Below are positions 1 through 9,093 of a stretch of DNA of 64,000 nt, one piece after another. The notes under the pieces are model-generated. The model saw only the letters and a program-made list of their open reading frames with translations, was not told the origin of the DNA and did not search any database. The DNA comes from Catalimonadaceae bacterium JC749 (GTDB taxonomy: Bacteria > Bacteroidota > Bacteroidia > Cytophagales > Cyclobacteriaceae). The DNA lies in assembly GCA_021730635.1 (NCBI GenBank), contig JAJNNC010000003.1:124001-188000 (forward strand), given 5' to 3'. Position 1 is the stretch's first letter. Every line of letters begins with the position of its first letter. Both the position numbers and the translations under genes were made by a program.

Positions 1-569
1 TTGTAGAGATCTTCACACATCATTTTCATACCATCTCTGAACACGTCGGGCATTTCCGATTTTTTAAGTGTGGATTTTTCACTGAAAACTTCATTATCCA
101 GCACCAGTGTTTTTCTGCCGTTCTTATAGATGATCCCATCATAACGGAACAAAGCAGCTACCTCCGTGATAGTACCGGAGCTAACATATCCGTCATAACC
201 ACTCACGTAACTATTCCTCGATTTGACCTCCGAAGCGGGCCTGACCCGGTAGAGTACCACACTTACACCTGTGCTATCTATCTGATCGGCAAAATTCACA
301 TCCTCAAAACTATTAACGAAAGTATAGTAAAGAGAAAGTTTCAGAGATTTTCTGAAATGCTGCACCTCTATATCTCTGACACCGGGCCCGGTGACGGTAA
401 ACTCATCCTTGACACCTTCCTGAAAGACAAAGGTGAGTTTTTCGTTGAAGTTTTCTCTGTAGGGTTCTATATACCCATCAGCACTGAAAAAATTAACCAT
501 CACTGGTGGGGATTGACATCCGCCCAGCACCAGCAGGCAGATGATACAAACAGGAAGGGATGTTTTCAT
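1..569 (-). CDS. Hypothetical lipoprotein, 3' end beyond the window
   Basis: I read this from the reverse complement: an uninterrupted frame of 189 codons from ATG at 569 to the window edge, with no stop. The N-terminus MKTSLPVCIICLLVLGGC is a short signal peptide ending in a lipobox with Cys18, so export and lipidation are expected. The remainder is soluble and rich in beta-prone segments, and the only other cysteine is C185 near the edge. I do not recognise the family. It is divergent from the VKOR-like gene at 885. The C-terminus is missing because the window ends, not because the gene is visibly broken. Confidence 0.75.
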   Translation of the reverse strand, partial: MKTSLPVCIICLLVLGGCQSPPVMVNFFSADGYIEPYRENFNEKLTFVFQEGVKDEFTVTGPGVRDIEVQHFRKSLKLSLYYTFVNSFEDVNFADQIDSTGVSVVLYRVRPASEVKSRNSYVSGYDGYVSSGTITEVAALFRYDGIIYKNGRKTLVLDNEVFSEKSTLKKSEMPDVFRDGMKMMCEDLY

Positions 570-884
570 TTTTCTCTGTAAAAATGAGCCATAAAATACG
601 CGAAAGGAAGTTCCGGAAAGGAGCAGCCCTCTCTATTAAAAATAGTGAAATTCCCTCATATTTCCTTGCTATACGGATAGAATATTATGGGGATATTTCT
701 ACTGACAAAGGCTGTAAGGCCGGTACCTATGCCTTTAAATTTTGACGTCTGAAGCTTTCACGCTCATTTTCTTTCACAATCTGATCTGTTTTGTGTTATA
801 GTTCTGGTGAGCGGTATTTTTATACAACTTCGCCATACCAATTTTCAGTAACAGTAACCTGACAGTCGTAAAATATTTTGTTCC
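570..884. other. Divergent intergenic region
   Basis: About 315 bases separate the lipoprotein gene (leftward) from the VKOR-like gene (rightward). Both promoters should lie here, but I found no clean TTTG/TAnnTTTG pair. Short frames inside it have no recognisable features. Confidence 0.5.
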
Positions 885-1385
885 ATGAATGCAAAAAAAA
901 TTAAGCAAGCTTTGAGAAAAGAAACTTCTTCGGCGCTTGAGAGAAAAAGAAAAATCGTGTTGCTCTCAGCCATTGGGCTGGTCGATTTCAGCCTGATTTC
1001 CTTATACCAGACGGGGGTCATCCGAAAATTACCGGATTTGCCAGGTAAGATTTTTGACTCCAACCAGGTGAATGCCTCCCCCAAAGCCTATGCCCTGGGT
1101 ATGCCGGATGGCCCGCTCTCAGCGGTAGTCTTTGCCGCTACCATGGCCCTGGCCACCGCAGGGGGCAGCGAGAAATCGGGTCGTCATCCTATTTTTGACG
1201 TACTCATGGGAGGGGCTGTATTGGGCAATGCGGCCGGAGCGGCTGAATACCTGGTAGATATGATCGTCAACCAGAAAAAGGCCTGTCTGTATTGTTTACT
1301 GGGAGCCGGCCTCAGCTTCGCCTCTCTGAAGCTGGCTGCCCCTGAGGCGATCCGAGGTGCCAAAAAATGGTGGAAAAGAAGGTAA
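885..1385 (+). CDS. Vitamin K epoxide reductase-like membrane protein
   Basis: A 166-residue protein with about four hydrophobic segments (roughly 24-43, 77-93, 104-127 and 134-152) and a basic C-terminus. The segment KKACLYCLLG carries C134-L-Y-C137, which matches the active-site CxxC of the VKOR family, whose members oxidise quinones and pass electrons to periplasmic disulfide formation. The stretch ahead of segment two (NASPKAYALGMPDGPLSA) resembles the VKOR loop preceding the second helix. However, the loop cysteine pair normally present there is missing, and C134 and C137 are the only cysteines in the protein. Ordinary quinone-to-thioredoxin relay is therefore doubtful. It converges on dnaB with 5 bp between stop codons. 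Confidence 0.6.
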   Translation: MNAKKIKQALRKETSSALERKRKIVLLSAIGLVDFSLISLYQTGVIRKLPDLPGKIFDSNQVNASPKAYALGMPDGPLSAVVFAATMALATAGGSEKSGRHPIFDVLMGGAVLGNAAGAAEYLVDMIVNQKKACLYCLLGAGLSFASLKLAAPEAIRGAKKWWKRR

Positions 1386-1390
1386 AGCCG

Positions 1391-3028
1391 TTAAAAAGGA
1401 GCTTCATCTTCCGGACTGTGGCTGCCCGGCTCCTGATCTTCGTTAGAACCTTCCTGGTTGAAATTAGGGTTGTTGGCACGGCTGCCGAAAGTAACGATGT
1501 TAGAATCGTTAAATTCATTGGGCACATTGGCGCTGACCAGCTTGTTACCATAGCCCGGATCAAAAGTATCACCATCCAGGTTGGTAAACTTGGTGTATTT
1601 ACCAATAAACTTCAGCCGGATGGTATCCAACGCCCCGTTCCGGTGTTTGGCTATGATCACCTCACCTGTGCCCTGTACGGGTTGACCGTTTTCGTCTTCA
1701 CTGAAACCATAGTATTCAGGCCGATACAGAAACATGACCATATCGGCATCCTGCTCTATGGAACCACTTTCCCGAAGGTCCGATAGCTGCGGTCGTTTGT
1801 CACCACCCCGGGACTCTACCGCCCGACTCAACTGGGAAAGCGCTATAACAGGTACATCCAGTTCTTTGGCCAGGTTTTTCATCGCTCTGGAAATGGAAGC
1901 AATCTCCTGTTCCCGGTTACCACCGGCATTTTTGGAAGAATCCCCAGACATGAGCTGCAGGTAATCGACTACAATCAGTTCTATATTGTGCTGGGCTTTC
2001 AGGCGGCGGCACTTGGAGCGCAGTTCCCGTATAGAAAGCGCAGGGGTATCATCTATGAAAATAGAAGCTTCTGTCAGGCCGGTCGTTTTATGGTAGAGCT
2101 GTTCCCACTCATAATCTGCCAGGTTTCCTTTCTTAATCTTCTCACTTTCCAGCTGTGCCTCTGCCGAAATCAAACGATTGGCTAACTGCACCGCCGACAT
2201 TTCCAGAGAAAAGATCGCTACGCTATGCCCAAAGTCTACAGCCGCATTACGCATCGCAGAAAGGATAAACGCTGTTTTTCCCATCCCGGGCCTAGCTGCG
2301 ATAATGACCAGGTCAGACTTTTGCCAGCCGGAAGTGATCCGGTCCAGCGCATTAAAACCGGTAGGCACACCTGTCAGCCCATCTTTTCGCAGCTTTTTAC
2401 TCTCCAGATCACTGATGGCTTCCCGCATGATGGAGCGCATGTCCGCATAGTTCTTACGAATATTGGCCTCTGACACCCCGAAAATACGCTGTTCTACCTT
2501 GTCCAGCAGTACGAAGGTGTCTGTGGTATCTTCATAAGCTTCTGTTTCTATCTCCGAAGCAATATTGATGAGTTCCCGCTTGATGGCCTGCTCAGAAACA
2601 ATCCGGGCATGAAATTCTATGTTGGCCGCAGAATTGATTCTCTGAGTGAGTCCACTGATATAATAAGCCCCCCCTATTTTTTCCAGGTCCCCCATTTTTC
2701 GAAGCTGGTTTGTCACTGTCAGCAAATCGATGGGTTCTGAGTTATCAAAAAGCTGAAGGATCGCTTCGTAAATAAGCTGATGGGTTTCTTTGTAAAAGCT
2801 TTCCGGTTTTAAGATGTCAATGACGGTCGTCAGGGCATCTTTTTCCAGCATCAGGGCACCCAATACCGCCTCTTCCAGATCTACGGCCTGTGGCGGCAGT
2901 TTGCCCAGTCCTATATTGGCACTGGCTTTACCCAACACATTGCGGATCTTATCACGAGTTGCCGTATTCGCCTTATTAGAAGCCGTTTGCCGCGCAGACA
3001 GATGATTCCCTGGTTTGCCAGTATTCAT
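1391..3028 (-). CDS. dnaB: Replicative DNA helicase DnaB
   Basis: The 545-residue product has the N-terminal DnaB helical domain (LPPQAVDLEEAVLGALML) and a RecA-fold C-terminal domain. That domain holds Walker A (ARPGMGKTAF), Walker B (IELIVVDYLQLMSG) and a later arginine-rich segment (ESGSIEQDADMVMFLYRPEYY). It unwinds the chromosome at the replication fork and loads primase. I chose the ATG at 3028 (MNTGKPGN). A longer frame starts at 3076, but it runs through the putative promoter. The final ~45 residues are an acidic, low-complexity tail typical of Bacteroidota DnaB. No intein is present. Confidence 0.97.
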   Translation of the reverse strand: MNTGKPGNHLSARQTASNKANTATRDKIRNVLGKASANIGLGKLPPQAVDLEEAVLGALMLEKDALTTVIDILKPESFYKETHQLIYEAILQLFDNSEPIDLLTVTNQLRKMGDLEKIGGAYYISGLTQRINSAANIEFHARIVSEQAIKRELINIASEIETEAYEDTTDTFVLLDKVEQRIFGVSEANIRKNYADMRSIMREAISDLESKKLRKDGLTGVPTGFNALDRITSGWQKSDLVIIAARPGMGKTAFILSAMRNAAVDFGHSVAIFSLEMSAVQLANRLISAEAQLESEKIKKGNLADYEWEQLYHKTTGLTEASIFIDDTPALSIRELRSKCRRLKAQHNIELIVVDYLQLMSGDSSKNAGGNREQEIASISRAMKNLAKELDVPVIALSQLSRAVESRGGDKRPQLSDLRESGSIEQDADMVMFLYRPEYYGFSEDENGQPVQGTGEVIIAKHRNGALDTIRLKFIGKYTKFTNLDGDTFDPGYGNKLVSANVPNEFNDSNIVTFGSRANNPNFNQEGSNEDQEPGSHSPEDEAPF

Positions 3029-3075
3029 AGAACGTATATTGCAGGTTTGGTTAATGTAGCGGCAATGAAGGTACA

Positions 3076-3106
3076 AAAAATTAGTCCCCTCCGATACTCT
3101 TTCAAA
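3076..3106 (-). promoter_or_regulatory. Predicted dnaB promoter
   Basis: On the minus strand TTTG (3103-3106) is followed after 19 nt by TAATTTTT (3076-3083), a 7-of-8 match to the Bacteroidota -7 box TAnnTTTG. This gives a leader of roughly 40 nt before the dnaB ATG. Confidence 0.4.
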
Positions 3107-3277
3107 TAAAACATTTTACGATTTATTATCTTGTCACTAAACACAGTTCGCCCTTACGATTTTTTATACAAACCGCTTATTTATTGTTAAAATATTAGAT
3201 GAATTACTACAAGTCACAAAAAGCGGGAGGCAAACATAAGGAATAAATTGTTTCGGTGTAAAGGCGAGTCTGTAATT

Positions 3278-3676
3278 TTAAGTGGAATTTTTTTTCCTCC
3301 CCCCATAGCTGCTTTTTTTTGTTTTCGGGTCATCCGGCGTTTCATCCGCTTTCAGATAATCCTGTAAATCCGTCTTTTCCCAGAAAGGTATTCTAATATG
3401 GCTGGCTGCTTTGGAAATGATATGAGCCGATACCGGTGAAGTAAGCACAATGAATACCAACATAAAGGTTACTTTCAGAAAAATACTCATATGGTTGAAA
3501 TACAGCGCAATCCCTACCAGCATAAAGCCTAACCCTATGGTAGAAGCTTTGGTCAGCACGGATATTCTGATGAAAAAGTCGGGCAGACGAATCATGCCGA
3601 TAGAGGCTATCAACATAAAGATAGCCCCCGTTAGTATCAGCAAAGCACTGGTAATGGATATAAACTCTTGCATCAT
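3278..3676 (-). CDS. mnhG: Na+/H+ antiporter subunit G (Mrp complex)
   Basis: The 132-residue protein has three predicted membrane helices (about 10-30, 42-60, 66-90) and a hydrophilic tail. The core GMIRLPDFFIRISVLTKASTIG matches the MnhG/PhaG family (R-x-P-D-x-x-x-R-x-H/S-A-x-x-K). It is the last subunit of the seven-gene Mrp operon and overlaps mnhF by 4 bp, which indicates translational coupling. MnhG is small but required for assembly of the Mrp complex in organisms where this was tested. The charged lysine-rich tail after residue 105 is longer than in many homologues. Confidence 0.92.
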   Translation of the reverse strand: MMQEFISITSALLILTGAIFMLIASIGMIRLPDFFIRISVLTKASTIGLGFMLVGIALYFNHMSIFLKVTFMLVFIVLTSPVSAHIISKAASHIRIPFWEKTDLQDYLKADETPDDPKTKKSSYGGRKKNST

Positions 3677-3942
3677 TCCTTTTTATGAATTAAAAAATAA
3701 GCAAACGACATGGTCCCTAAAAACCCGATCAAAGAGAGGATCAGCGCCGCATCCATCAGCAGCAATTCTTCGCTGAAAACAGCATAAAGGGCAATGATCC
3801 CGATCAGGTGCGCTGAAAGAAGATCCAGCGCTGCAATCCGGTCAGCCAGAGTCGGTCCTTTGATAAACCGGTAAGCCACCAGCGTCGCCGATACTACCAG
3901 AATAAACATGGAAACCATTAGTATGACCTCATAGAACTTCAT
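3673..3942 (-). CDS. mnhF: Na+/H+ antiporter subunit F (Mrp complex)
   Basis: An 89-residue three-helix membrane protein. The segment RFIKGPTLADRIAALDLLS is the MnhF/PhaF signature (R-x-x-x-G-P-T-x-x-D-R-x-x-A-x-D). It overlaps mnhE by 4 bp upstream and mnhG by 4 bp downstream. Within Mrp, F is one of the small subunits at the centre of the membrane assembly. In some relatives it is also linked to bile acid or drug efflux; nothing here indicates that. Confidence 0.93.
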   Translation of the reverse strand: MKFYEVILMVSMFILVVSATLVAYRFIKGPTLADRIAALDLLSAHLIGIIALYAVFSEELLLMDAALILSLIGFLGTMSFAYFLIHKKE

Positions 3943-4445
3943 TGGGTGATAGCCAGTATTTTTTGTTCAAAATTCTTTTTCAGGTTGTGCTTGAAGGTCT
4001 CCGTGCTACCTCCGTCCAGGTAAAGGGTATGCACATACAGCCATTTCCGGTCTTCGGAGACATCCAGGCTTAACGTGCCGGGTGTCAGGGTGATCAGATT
4101 GGCGAATACCATGATTTCAAGATCCGTGGTTAAGTCTAACGGAATGGCAACGACCGCAGGACTCATATGATCATGGATAGACACCACCTCATAGGCTAAT
4201 TTAAGGTTTGCCTTGAGCAGTTCGTATAAAAAATACAAGACCAGGTAATACAGATGGGGCAACTTGTAAAAGTGCTTCCTGTGATAAAAAAAAGACAACA
4301 GCCAGAGAAGCAGATAGACTCCCGCAAAAGTCATCAGATAGAGACCTACCCGTTCGTCGGTAGCACCCAGCAGAGGAGCAATAACGGCGGTAATGATCAT
4401 TGCCAGTCCGAGGTGAATCGGTATCATCCATTTCAATGCCCTCAT
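3939..4445 (-). CDS. mnhE: Na+/H+ antiporter subunit E (Mrp complex)
   Basis: A 168-residue protein with N-terminal membrane helices (about 8-60) followed by a cytoplasmic domain. It contains [20 protein letters not shown] and the following [18 protein letters not shown], which are typical of MnhE. It lies 4 bp after mnhD and overlaps mnhF by 4 bp. The segment [19 protein letters not shown] is the conserved MnhE helix. MnhE is a structural subunit of the Mrp complex. Confidence 0.93.
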   Translation of the reverse strand: MRALKWMIPIHLGLAMIITAVIAPLLGATDERVGLYLMTFAGVYLLLWLLSFFYHRKHFYKLPHLYYLVLYFLYELLKANLKLAYEVVSIHDHMSPAVVAIPLDLTTDLEIMVFANLITLTPGTLSLDVSEDRKWLYVHTLYLDGGSTETFKHNLKKNFEQKILAITQ

Positions 4446-4449
4446 AGTA

Positions 4450-5955
4450 TTATGGTTTTAATACAGCGTCGATATAAGCCTGCCGGTCGAATAATTGCTC
4501 GGCAGCCTGTATGGAGATCTCTACGATAGGGTCTGCCTGAAACCCCAGCCAGAGGATGAGCAGGGTCAGGGCTGCAGAAGAAACGACCATCCCCCTGTTT
4601 TTCCTGACAAAGGCACCTTGTGTCAGGGTAACCTGCTTCTCTGCCCCTTTGTGTTGCCAGAACACCGGCAGCCATATCCGGCTGACAGCCCAAAGGGTGA
4701 GCATACTGGTCAGCAAAGCGACACCTACCAGCAGATACTGCTCCGTTGCCAGACCGGTACTGGCCAGCATATACTTTCCCCAAAACCCTGAAAGCGGTGG
4801 TATGCCTACCAGGGAAAAAGCACTGATCAAAAACAAGGCCGCCATCCAGGGAAGCCTTTCGTATAGTCCTCCTGCTTTTCTGATATGAAAGCTCTGCTGA
4901 TCCGCAAAGACTAACCCACTGATAAAAAACAGATTGGTTTTAACCAGTATGCTATGCACCATATAAAAAATAGTGCCTGCCAGGGCCAAAGGTGTAGCAA
5001 TAGCTAGTCCCATCACCATATAGCCCATATGGCTTACGATCAGGAAAGCCAGTATTTTTCTCATATCATATTGGGCGATAGCCCCGAATATGCCGGTTAA
5101 CATCGTCAGTATGGCCATGCCCAGCAACAGCTGCTGCACAAAAGCATTGTCGGGGAAAACAAGTATCAGTGTTCTGATCAGGGCGTAAATCCCTATTTTC
5201 GTCAGCAAGCCTGCGATGATAGCCGCTATCCCGATGGGAGGCGTAGGATAAGAAGCAGGCAGCCAGAAAAACAGAGGAAACAAGGCCGCTTTGATGCTGA
5301 AACTCACCAGAAAGAAAAGCATAGCCACATATACTATATCCGATACGCCATCGGCCCGTAACCTGACCGCCAGGTCGGCCATATTCGTACTGCCTGCCAT
5401 ACCATAGAGAATGGCAATCCCTGCCAGGAAAAGGGCGGAAGCAATGAAGTTAATGGTTACATATTTGACAGCCCCCTCCAGTTGCAGCCTTTCGTTGCCC
5501 AGAGAGATAAGGACAAAGGAAGAAACCAGCATCACTTCAAACCACACATATAGATTAAAAATATCACCCGTCAGCAAGGCCCCGGTGATCCCAAAAAGCA
5601 TGAGCAGCAAGCTGGGATAGAACCCAAAGCTTTTACGCTCCTGACTCACACTGACTGGCGGTAAGGTATAAAAATATATAAGGACCCCCAGCACATGCGT
5701 CACCACGACAAGTAACACACTGAAGGCATCCGCCACCAGGGTAATCCCGAAAGGCGGTTCCCAGCCTCCCGCCTGTATGCTGACAATGCCTTCCTGCAGC
5801 ACCTGCCAGGCCAGTGCGGCCGCCCCGGCCAGTGTGATCATACTTCCGCTCAGATAAATATACTGCTGCCACTGTTTCTTTTTCCAGGCAAACAGGCAGG
5901 CCATGGCAGCCAGCAGCGGGGTCAATAAAGGGACTAATAGTATATGTGCTGTCAT
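4450..5955 (-). CDS. mnhD: Na+/H+ antiporter subunit D (Mrp complex)
   Basis: A 501-residue polytopic protein of the NuoM/NuoN-like proton-pumping family, with about 14 predicted helices. Recognisable parts are the conserved glutamate in YVWFEVMLVSSF, the Lys in FFLVSFSIKAALFPLFFWLPASYP and the loop KILAFLIVSHMGYMVMG. Together with MnhA it is expected to carry the ion and proton channels of the Mrp antiporter. It overlaps mnhC by 4 bp and precedes mnhE by 4 bp. Length and motifs are complete. Confidence 0.95.
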   Translation of the reverse strand: MTAHILLVPLLTPLLAAMACLFAWKKKQWQQYIYLSGSMITLAGAAALAWQVLQEGIVSIQAGGWEPPFGITLVADAFSVLLVVVTHVLGVLIYFYTLPPVSVSQERKSFGFYPSLLLMLFGITGALLTGDIFNLYVWFEVMLVSSFVLISLGNERLQLEGAVKYVTINFIASALFLAGIAILYGMAGSTNMADLAVRLRADGVSDIVYVAMLFFLVSFSIKAALFPLFFWLPASYPTPPIGIAAIIAGLLTKIGIYALIRTLILVFPDNAFVQQLLLGMAILTMLTGIFGAIAQYDMRKILAFLIVSHMGYMVMGLAIATPLALAGTIFYMVHSILVKTNLFFISGLVFADQQSFHIRKAGGLYERLPWMAALFLISAFSLVGIPPLSGFWGKYMLASTGLATEQYLLVGVALLTSMLTLWAVSRIWLPVFWQHKGAEKQVTLTQGAFVRKNRGMVVSSAALTLLILWLGFQADPIVEISIQAAEQLFDRQAYIDAVLKP

Positions 5956-6320
5956 GCTTCCGGAAGGTCAGTGGTCTTTAGCGTGTCCAGGTCATCGGTT
6001 TCGGCAGTAAAATGAACCTTGTTCAGCAATACGATGGTGAAGATCTGCACCCCCATCCCAATCACAATGGCGGTCAGGATGAAGGCCTGCGGAAGCGGAT
6101 CAGACAGTGCGGCTGTGCCTGCTTCTTCTTCTGTGATGAAAGCAGGCATGCTGCGCGTAATCTTCCCGGCAATAAACAGGAAGAGATTGATGGCATGCGC
6201 AAAAACGATCACACCGACAATCATCTTAATAAAACTTCTGTGGAGCAACAGGTAAACACTGATGGTGAAGAGCAAACCCGTTACCACGGATAAAATGATT
6301 TCCATATCATCAATCTTCAA
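5952..6320 (-). CDS. mnhC: Na+/H+ antiporter subunit C (Mrp complex)
   Basis: A 122-residue NuoK-like protein with three membrane helices (about 7-26, 31-52, 79-103). The segment IVGVIVFAHAINLFLF and the later PLPQAFILTAIVIGMGVQ match MnhC/NuoK, in which the PLPQALVLTAIVI motif is nearly invariant. It overlaps mnhB by 11 bp and mnhD by 4 bp. The hydrophilic tail after residue 105 is poorly conserved in the family. Confidence 0.94.
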   Translation of the reverse strand: MKIDDMEIILSVVTGLLFTISVYLLLHRSFIKMIVGVIVFAHAINLFLFIAGKITRSMPAFITEEEAGTAALSDPLPQAFILTAIVIGMGVQIFTIVLLNKVHFTAETDDLDTLKTTDLPEA

Positions 6321-6717
6321 AAAGTGAGAAAGCGGTTTTGAGGACCATGCCTACCACCAGCAGATAAACCCCCAGATCAAAAAGGATAGGCGTTCCTAAC
6401 TTGCCAATGACCGGCAGTTCTATAGGCAACCATAAGGCTTCCATAAAGTTTTTCCCAACCCACACAGGTATTAGGGCACTGAGCAGGGCAGCCGCCAGTC
6501 CGCTACCCATCAGGGCAAAGGTGTTGACATTGTATGTTACTTTGGTGGTCTCTATGCCAAAGGCCAGCATATGGAAAATAAAACCCACAGAAGCCACCAG
6601 GGCTGCGATAAAACCGCCCCCGGGATGATCATGCCCCCGGAAGAAAAGATACAGGGAGAACAACAGGAACATGGGTAGTATGATTCTGATGGCAGTTACA
6701 TAGATTAAAGTTCTCAT
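6310..6717 (-). CDS. mnhB: Na+/H+ antiporter subunit B (Mrp complex)
   Basis: A 135-residue protein with four predicted helices. The motif LFFRGHDHPGGGFIAALVAS is the signature of the MnhB domain. The segment GTPILFDLGVYLLVVGMVL is its conserved C-terminal helix. In some bacteria this domain is fused to the end of MnhA. Here it is a separate gene starting 4 bp after mnhA and overlapping mnhC by 11 bp. Confidence 0.95.
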   Translation of the reverse strand: MRTLIYVTAIRIILPMFLLFSLYLFFRGHDHPGGGFIAALVASVGFIFHMLAFGIETTKVTYNVNTFALMGSGLAAALLSALIPVWVGKNFMEALWLPIELPVIGKLGTPILFDLGVYLLVVGMVLKTAFSLFED

Positions 6718-6721
6718 GGCT

Positions 6722-9028
6722 TCATTTTTTTTGGTTAAGAAACACCAGCGTCATGATCCCTATGGCCGTAACACCCAAGACGGTGATCTCCCCTAAAGTA
6801 TCCAGCGCCCGGAAATCAATCAGGATTACATTCACAACATTGAGCCCCTTCCCTTCTTCTTCACTGTGGGAGAGGTAGTATTCTTTCAGCGGAGAGGCAA
6901 GCTCATAGCCATGCAGGTTCAGCAATATCAGGGTCATGGTAGCGCCAAACAGGATGGCTACCAGCAGATGCCTGACAAATTTTGTCTTGCTTTCCAGCCT
7001 GATATGGGATGGCAGGCGGTGCAGAATCAGCATAAAGATCACCAGCGTAATGGTTTCCACCAGAAACTGGGTCATGGATACATCGGGTGCGCTGAAAAAC
7101 ACAAACAGGGCCGCCACCCCGAAGCCGACCATGCTGGTAGCAATTAAAATGGTAAGCCGTGACCTGGCGCCGAAGATGGTGATCAGCCCCAGAACCATAA
7201 AGAAAACAGGGATCCACTCATAAAGATAATCTACAGTAACGGGCAATTGGAAACGAAGCGCCTGTGGCCACAAACGGAAGTGGATGATTTGTGCCAGTAC
7301 GGCCAGCACCAGAAAGCTGAAGATCACCAGCAGGTAATTGCGCAGATATCCGTTTTGTAGCAAGCGGGTTTGCCAGAGAGCCACCTGCCGCAGGCGGCGG
7401 AGCCCTGTAACATACAGTTGTTCAGGGGCTAGCGTATAATCACCTGTAGCAAAGGCCAGCCACTTCCTGCTTTTGTCCCGCCCCCGGTAAAGTCCCCAGC
7501 CTGCCAGCACAGTGAGGAGGCTCAGCCCTAAGGCCGGTGTCAGACCATGCCAGAGCGATAGTTCCAGCCCTGCTTCGGTCCCGCTGATGAGCTGCGTGCC
7601 CCGTTCCAGCAGATACGCAGGGGCTTCTGTCCAGACCCCCAGCAACAGGCCTCCGGCTCCCAGCAGCAAAGGAGCCCCCCAAAGCGGTCCATGCGATTCT
7701 GTCGGAGGTTTGGGCGTTTGCCGGGTCAGCGTCCCGAAGAAGAGACGATACCCGATGACCAGACCCAGCGACACATAACAGACACTGCTCAGAAAAGTGC
7801 TGCCCAGCAGTAACCAGGAAAAGCCTTGTCCGTGCAGCGCACTTTCATAAACCATCTCTTTGCCCACAAAACCGAAGAAAGGCGGAAGACCCGCCATAGA
7901 CCCGCAGGCCAGCACGCAGCCCGCCATGGTCAGGGGCATGGCCTGCTTCAACCCGTGCAGCAGCCTCATATCCCGGGTGCCTGTCTGATGGTCTATGCCG
8001 CCGGCTACCATGAACAAAGCTCCTTTATAGAAGGCGTGTACCAGCAGGTAGACCAGGGCAGCCTGCAACGCTTCCTCCGTGCCCAGGCCGGTCATCCCCA
8101 CCATCATCCCCAGGGCGCTGATAGTCAGATACGCCAGCATCCTTTTCAGATCGGTTTGTACCAGGGCCATCACCGCCCCAAAGACCATGGTGATACTTCC
8201 TGCCAGCAGCAGCCCCCAGGTCCATACCACATGGTCGCCGAAGACGGGCTGTAACCGGAACAACAGAAAAATGCCAGCCTTTACCATGGTAGCGGAGTGC
8301 AGGTAGGCACTTACAGGGGTAGGCGCAGCCATGGCGTTGGGTAGCCAGAAGTGAAAAGGAAATTGGGCGGATTTGGTAAAGGCCGCCAGCAGCAACAGCA
8401 ACACGATGGCCAGCGTATGCTTCCCCCCTGCTGCTTCCGTCGTTTGCAGCAAGGCTTCCACAGAAAAGGTATCCCACTGCTGACCGATCAGCAGGAAGGC
8501 TGCCAGCAAAGCCAGTCCGCCCACATTTGTCACCAGCAGGGCTTGCAGGGCTGATCTGCGGGCCTCCGCCTCCCGGTTGGCATAACCGATCAGCAGAAAG
8601 GAACTGATGCTGGTAAGCTCCCAGAAAAGATAGAGGAGGATCAGGTGATCGGCCAGCACCAGCCCCAGCATGGAAGCCATGAACAGGAGCATGTAGGTAA
8701 AAAAACGGTTGGCATAGTGTGCCTCCTCCATGTAGGCGGTCGCATACCAGAGGATCAGGGCCCCAAAGCCACTCACCAGCAAACCGAAAAAGAGGCTCAG
8801 ACCATCCAGAAAAAAGGTAACATGAATATCTAACTGCGGCACCCAGGCATACGAAAAGCGTACTTCTCCGCCTTCCAGCACCCGGGGCGCAAAAGTGGCC
8901 AGATACAAAAAAATGGCAGCGGCCAGCATGACCGTAAGGTAACCCCATATCCTGGGATGCTTACGGTAGAACATACCCGTGAAGGGAGCCAATACATAAG
9001 CCGACAGTATGGCTGTGAGCATCAACAC
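6722..9028 (-). CDS. mnhA: Na+/H+ antiporter subunit A (Mrp complex)
   Basis: The 768-residue product is the largest Mrp subunit: a NuoL-like core (about residues 1-490) followed by the MnhA-specific membrane extension related to MbhD/MbhE. Motifs include YLFWELTSISSFLLIGY, FPFHFWLPNAMAAPTPVSAYLHSATMVKAG split around the conserved His, and HAFYKGALFMVAGGIDH. The end (DFRALDTLGEITVLGVTAIG) is typical of MrpA. It is expected to host ion translocation in Na+/H+ exchange for alkaline pH and salt tolerance. It begins the mnhA-G run and lies 65 bp after the universal stress gene on the same strand. Confidence 0.95.
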   Translation of the reverse strand: MLMLTAILSAYVLAPFTGMFYRKHPRIWGYLTVMLAAAIFLYLATFAPRVLEGGEVRFSYAWVPQLDIHVTFFLDGLSLFFGLLVSGFGALILWYATAYMEEAHYANRFFTYMLLFMASMLGLVLADHLILLYLFWELTSISSFLLIGYANREAEARRSALQALLVTNVGGLALLAAFLLIGQQWDTFSVEALLQTTEAAGGKHTLAIVLLLLLAAFTKSAQFPFHFWLPNAMAAPTPVSAYLHSATMVKAGIFLLFRLQPVFGDHVVWTWGLLLAGSITMVFGAVMALVQTDLKRMLAYLTISALGMMVGMTGLGTEEALQAALVYLLVHAFYKGALFMVAGGIDHQTGTRDMRLLHGLKQAMPLTMAGCVLACGSMAGLPPFFGFVGKEMVYESALHGQGFSWLLLGSTFLSSVCYVSLGLVIGYRLFFGTLTRQTPKPPTESHGPLWGAPLLLGAGGLLLGVWTEAPAYLLERGTQLISGTEAGLELSLWHGLTPALGLSLLTVLAGWGLYRGRDKSRKWLAFATGDYTLAPEQLYVTGLRRLRQVALWQTRLLQNGYLRNYLLVIFSFLVLAVLAQIIHFRLWPQALRFQLPVTVDYLYEWIPVFFMVLGLITIFGARSRLTILIATSMVGFGVAALFVFFSAPDVSMTQFLVETITLVIFMLILHRLPSHIRLESKTKFVRHLLVAILFGATMTLILLNLHGYELASPLKEYYLSHSEEEGKGLNVVNVILIDFRALDTLGEITVLGVTAIGIMTLVFLNQKK

Positions 9029-9093
9029 CAGCGTTTAAAAAGTGAGTAACAACAGCAGCAGATAAAAAAATAACAGGATAGCTGTCCCTATGT

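Noticed and set aside
3028-3076. DnaB starting at 3076
   Set aside because: The extension overlaps the predicted promoter and does not resemble DnaB N-termini.
8025-8948. A 307-codon frame inside mnhA
   Set aside because: Same strand, other frame, low-complexity Gly/Arg/Cys-rich translation; mnhA is complete and convincing.
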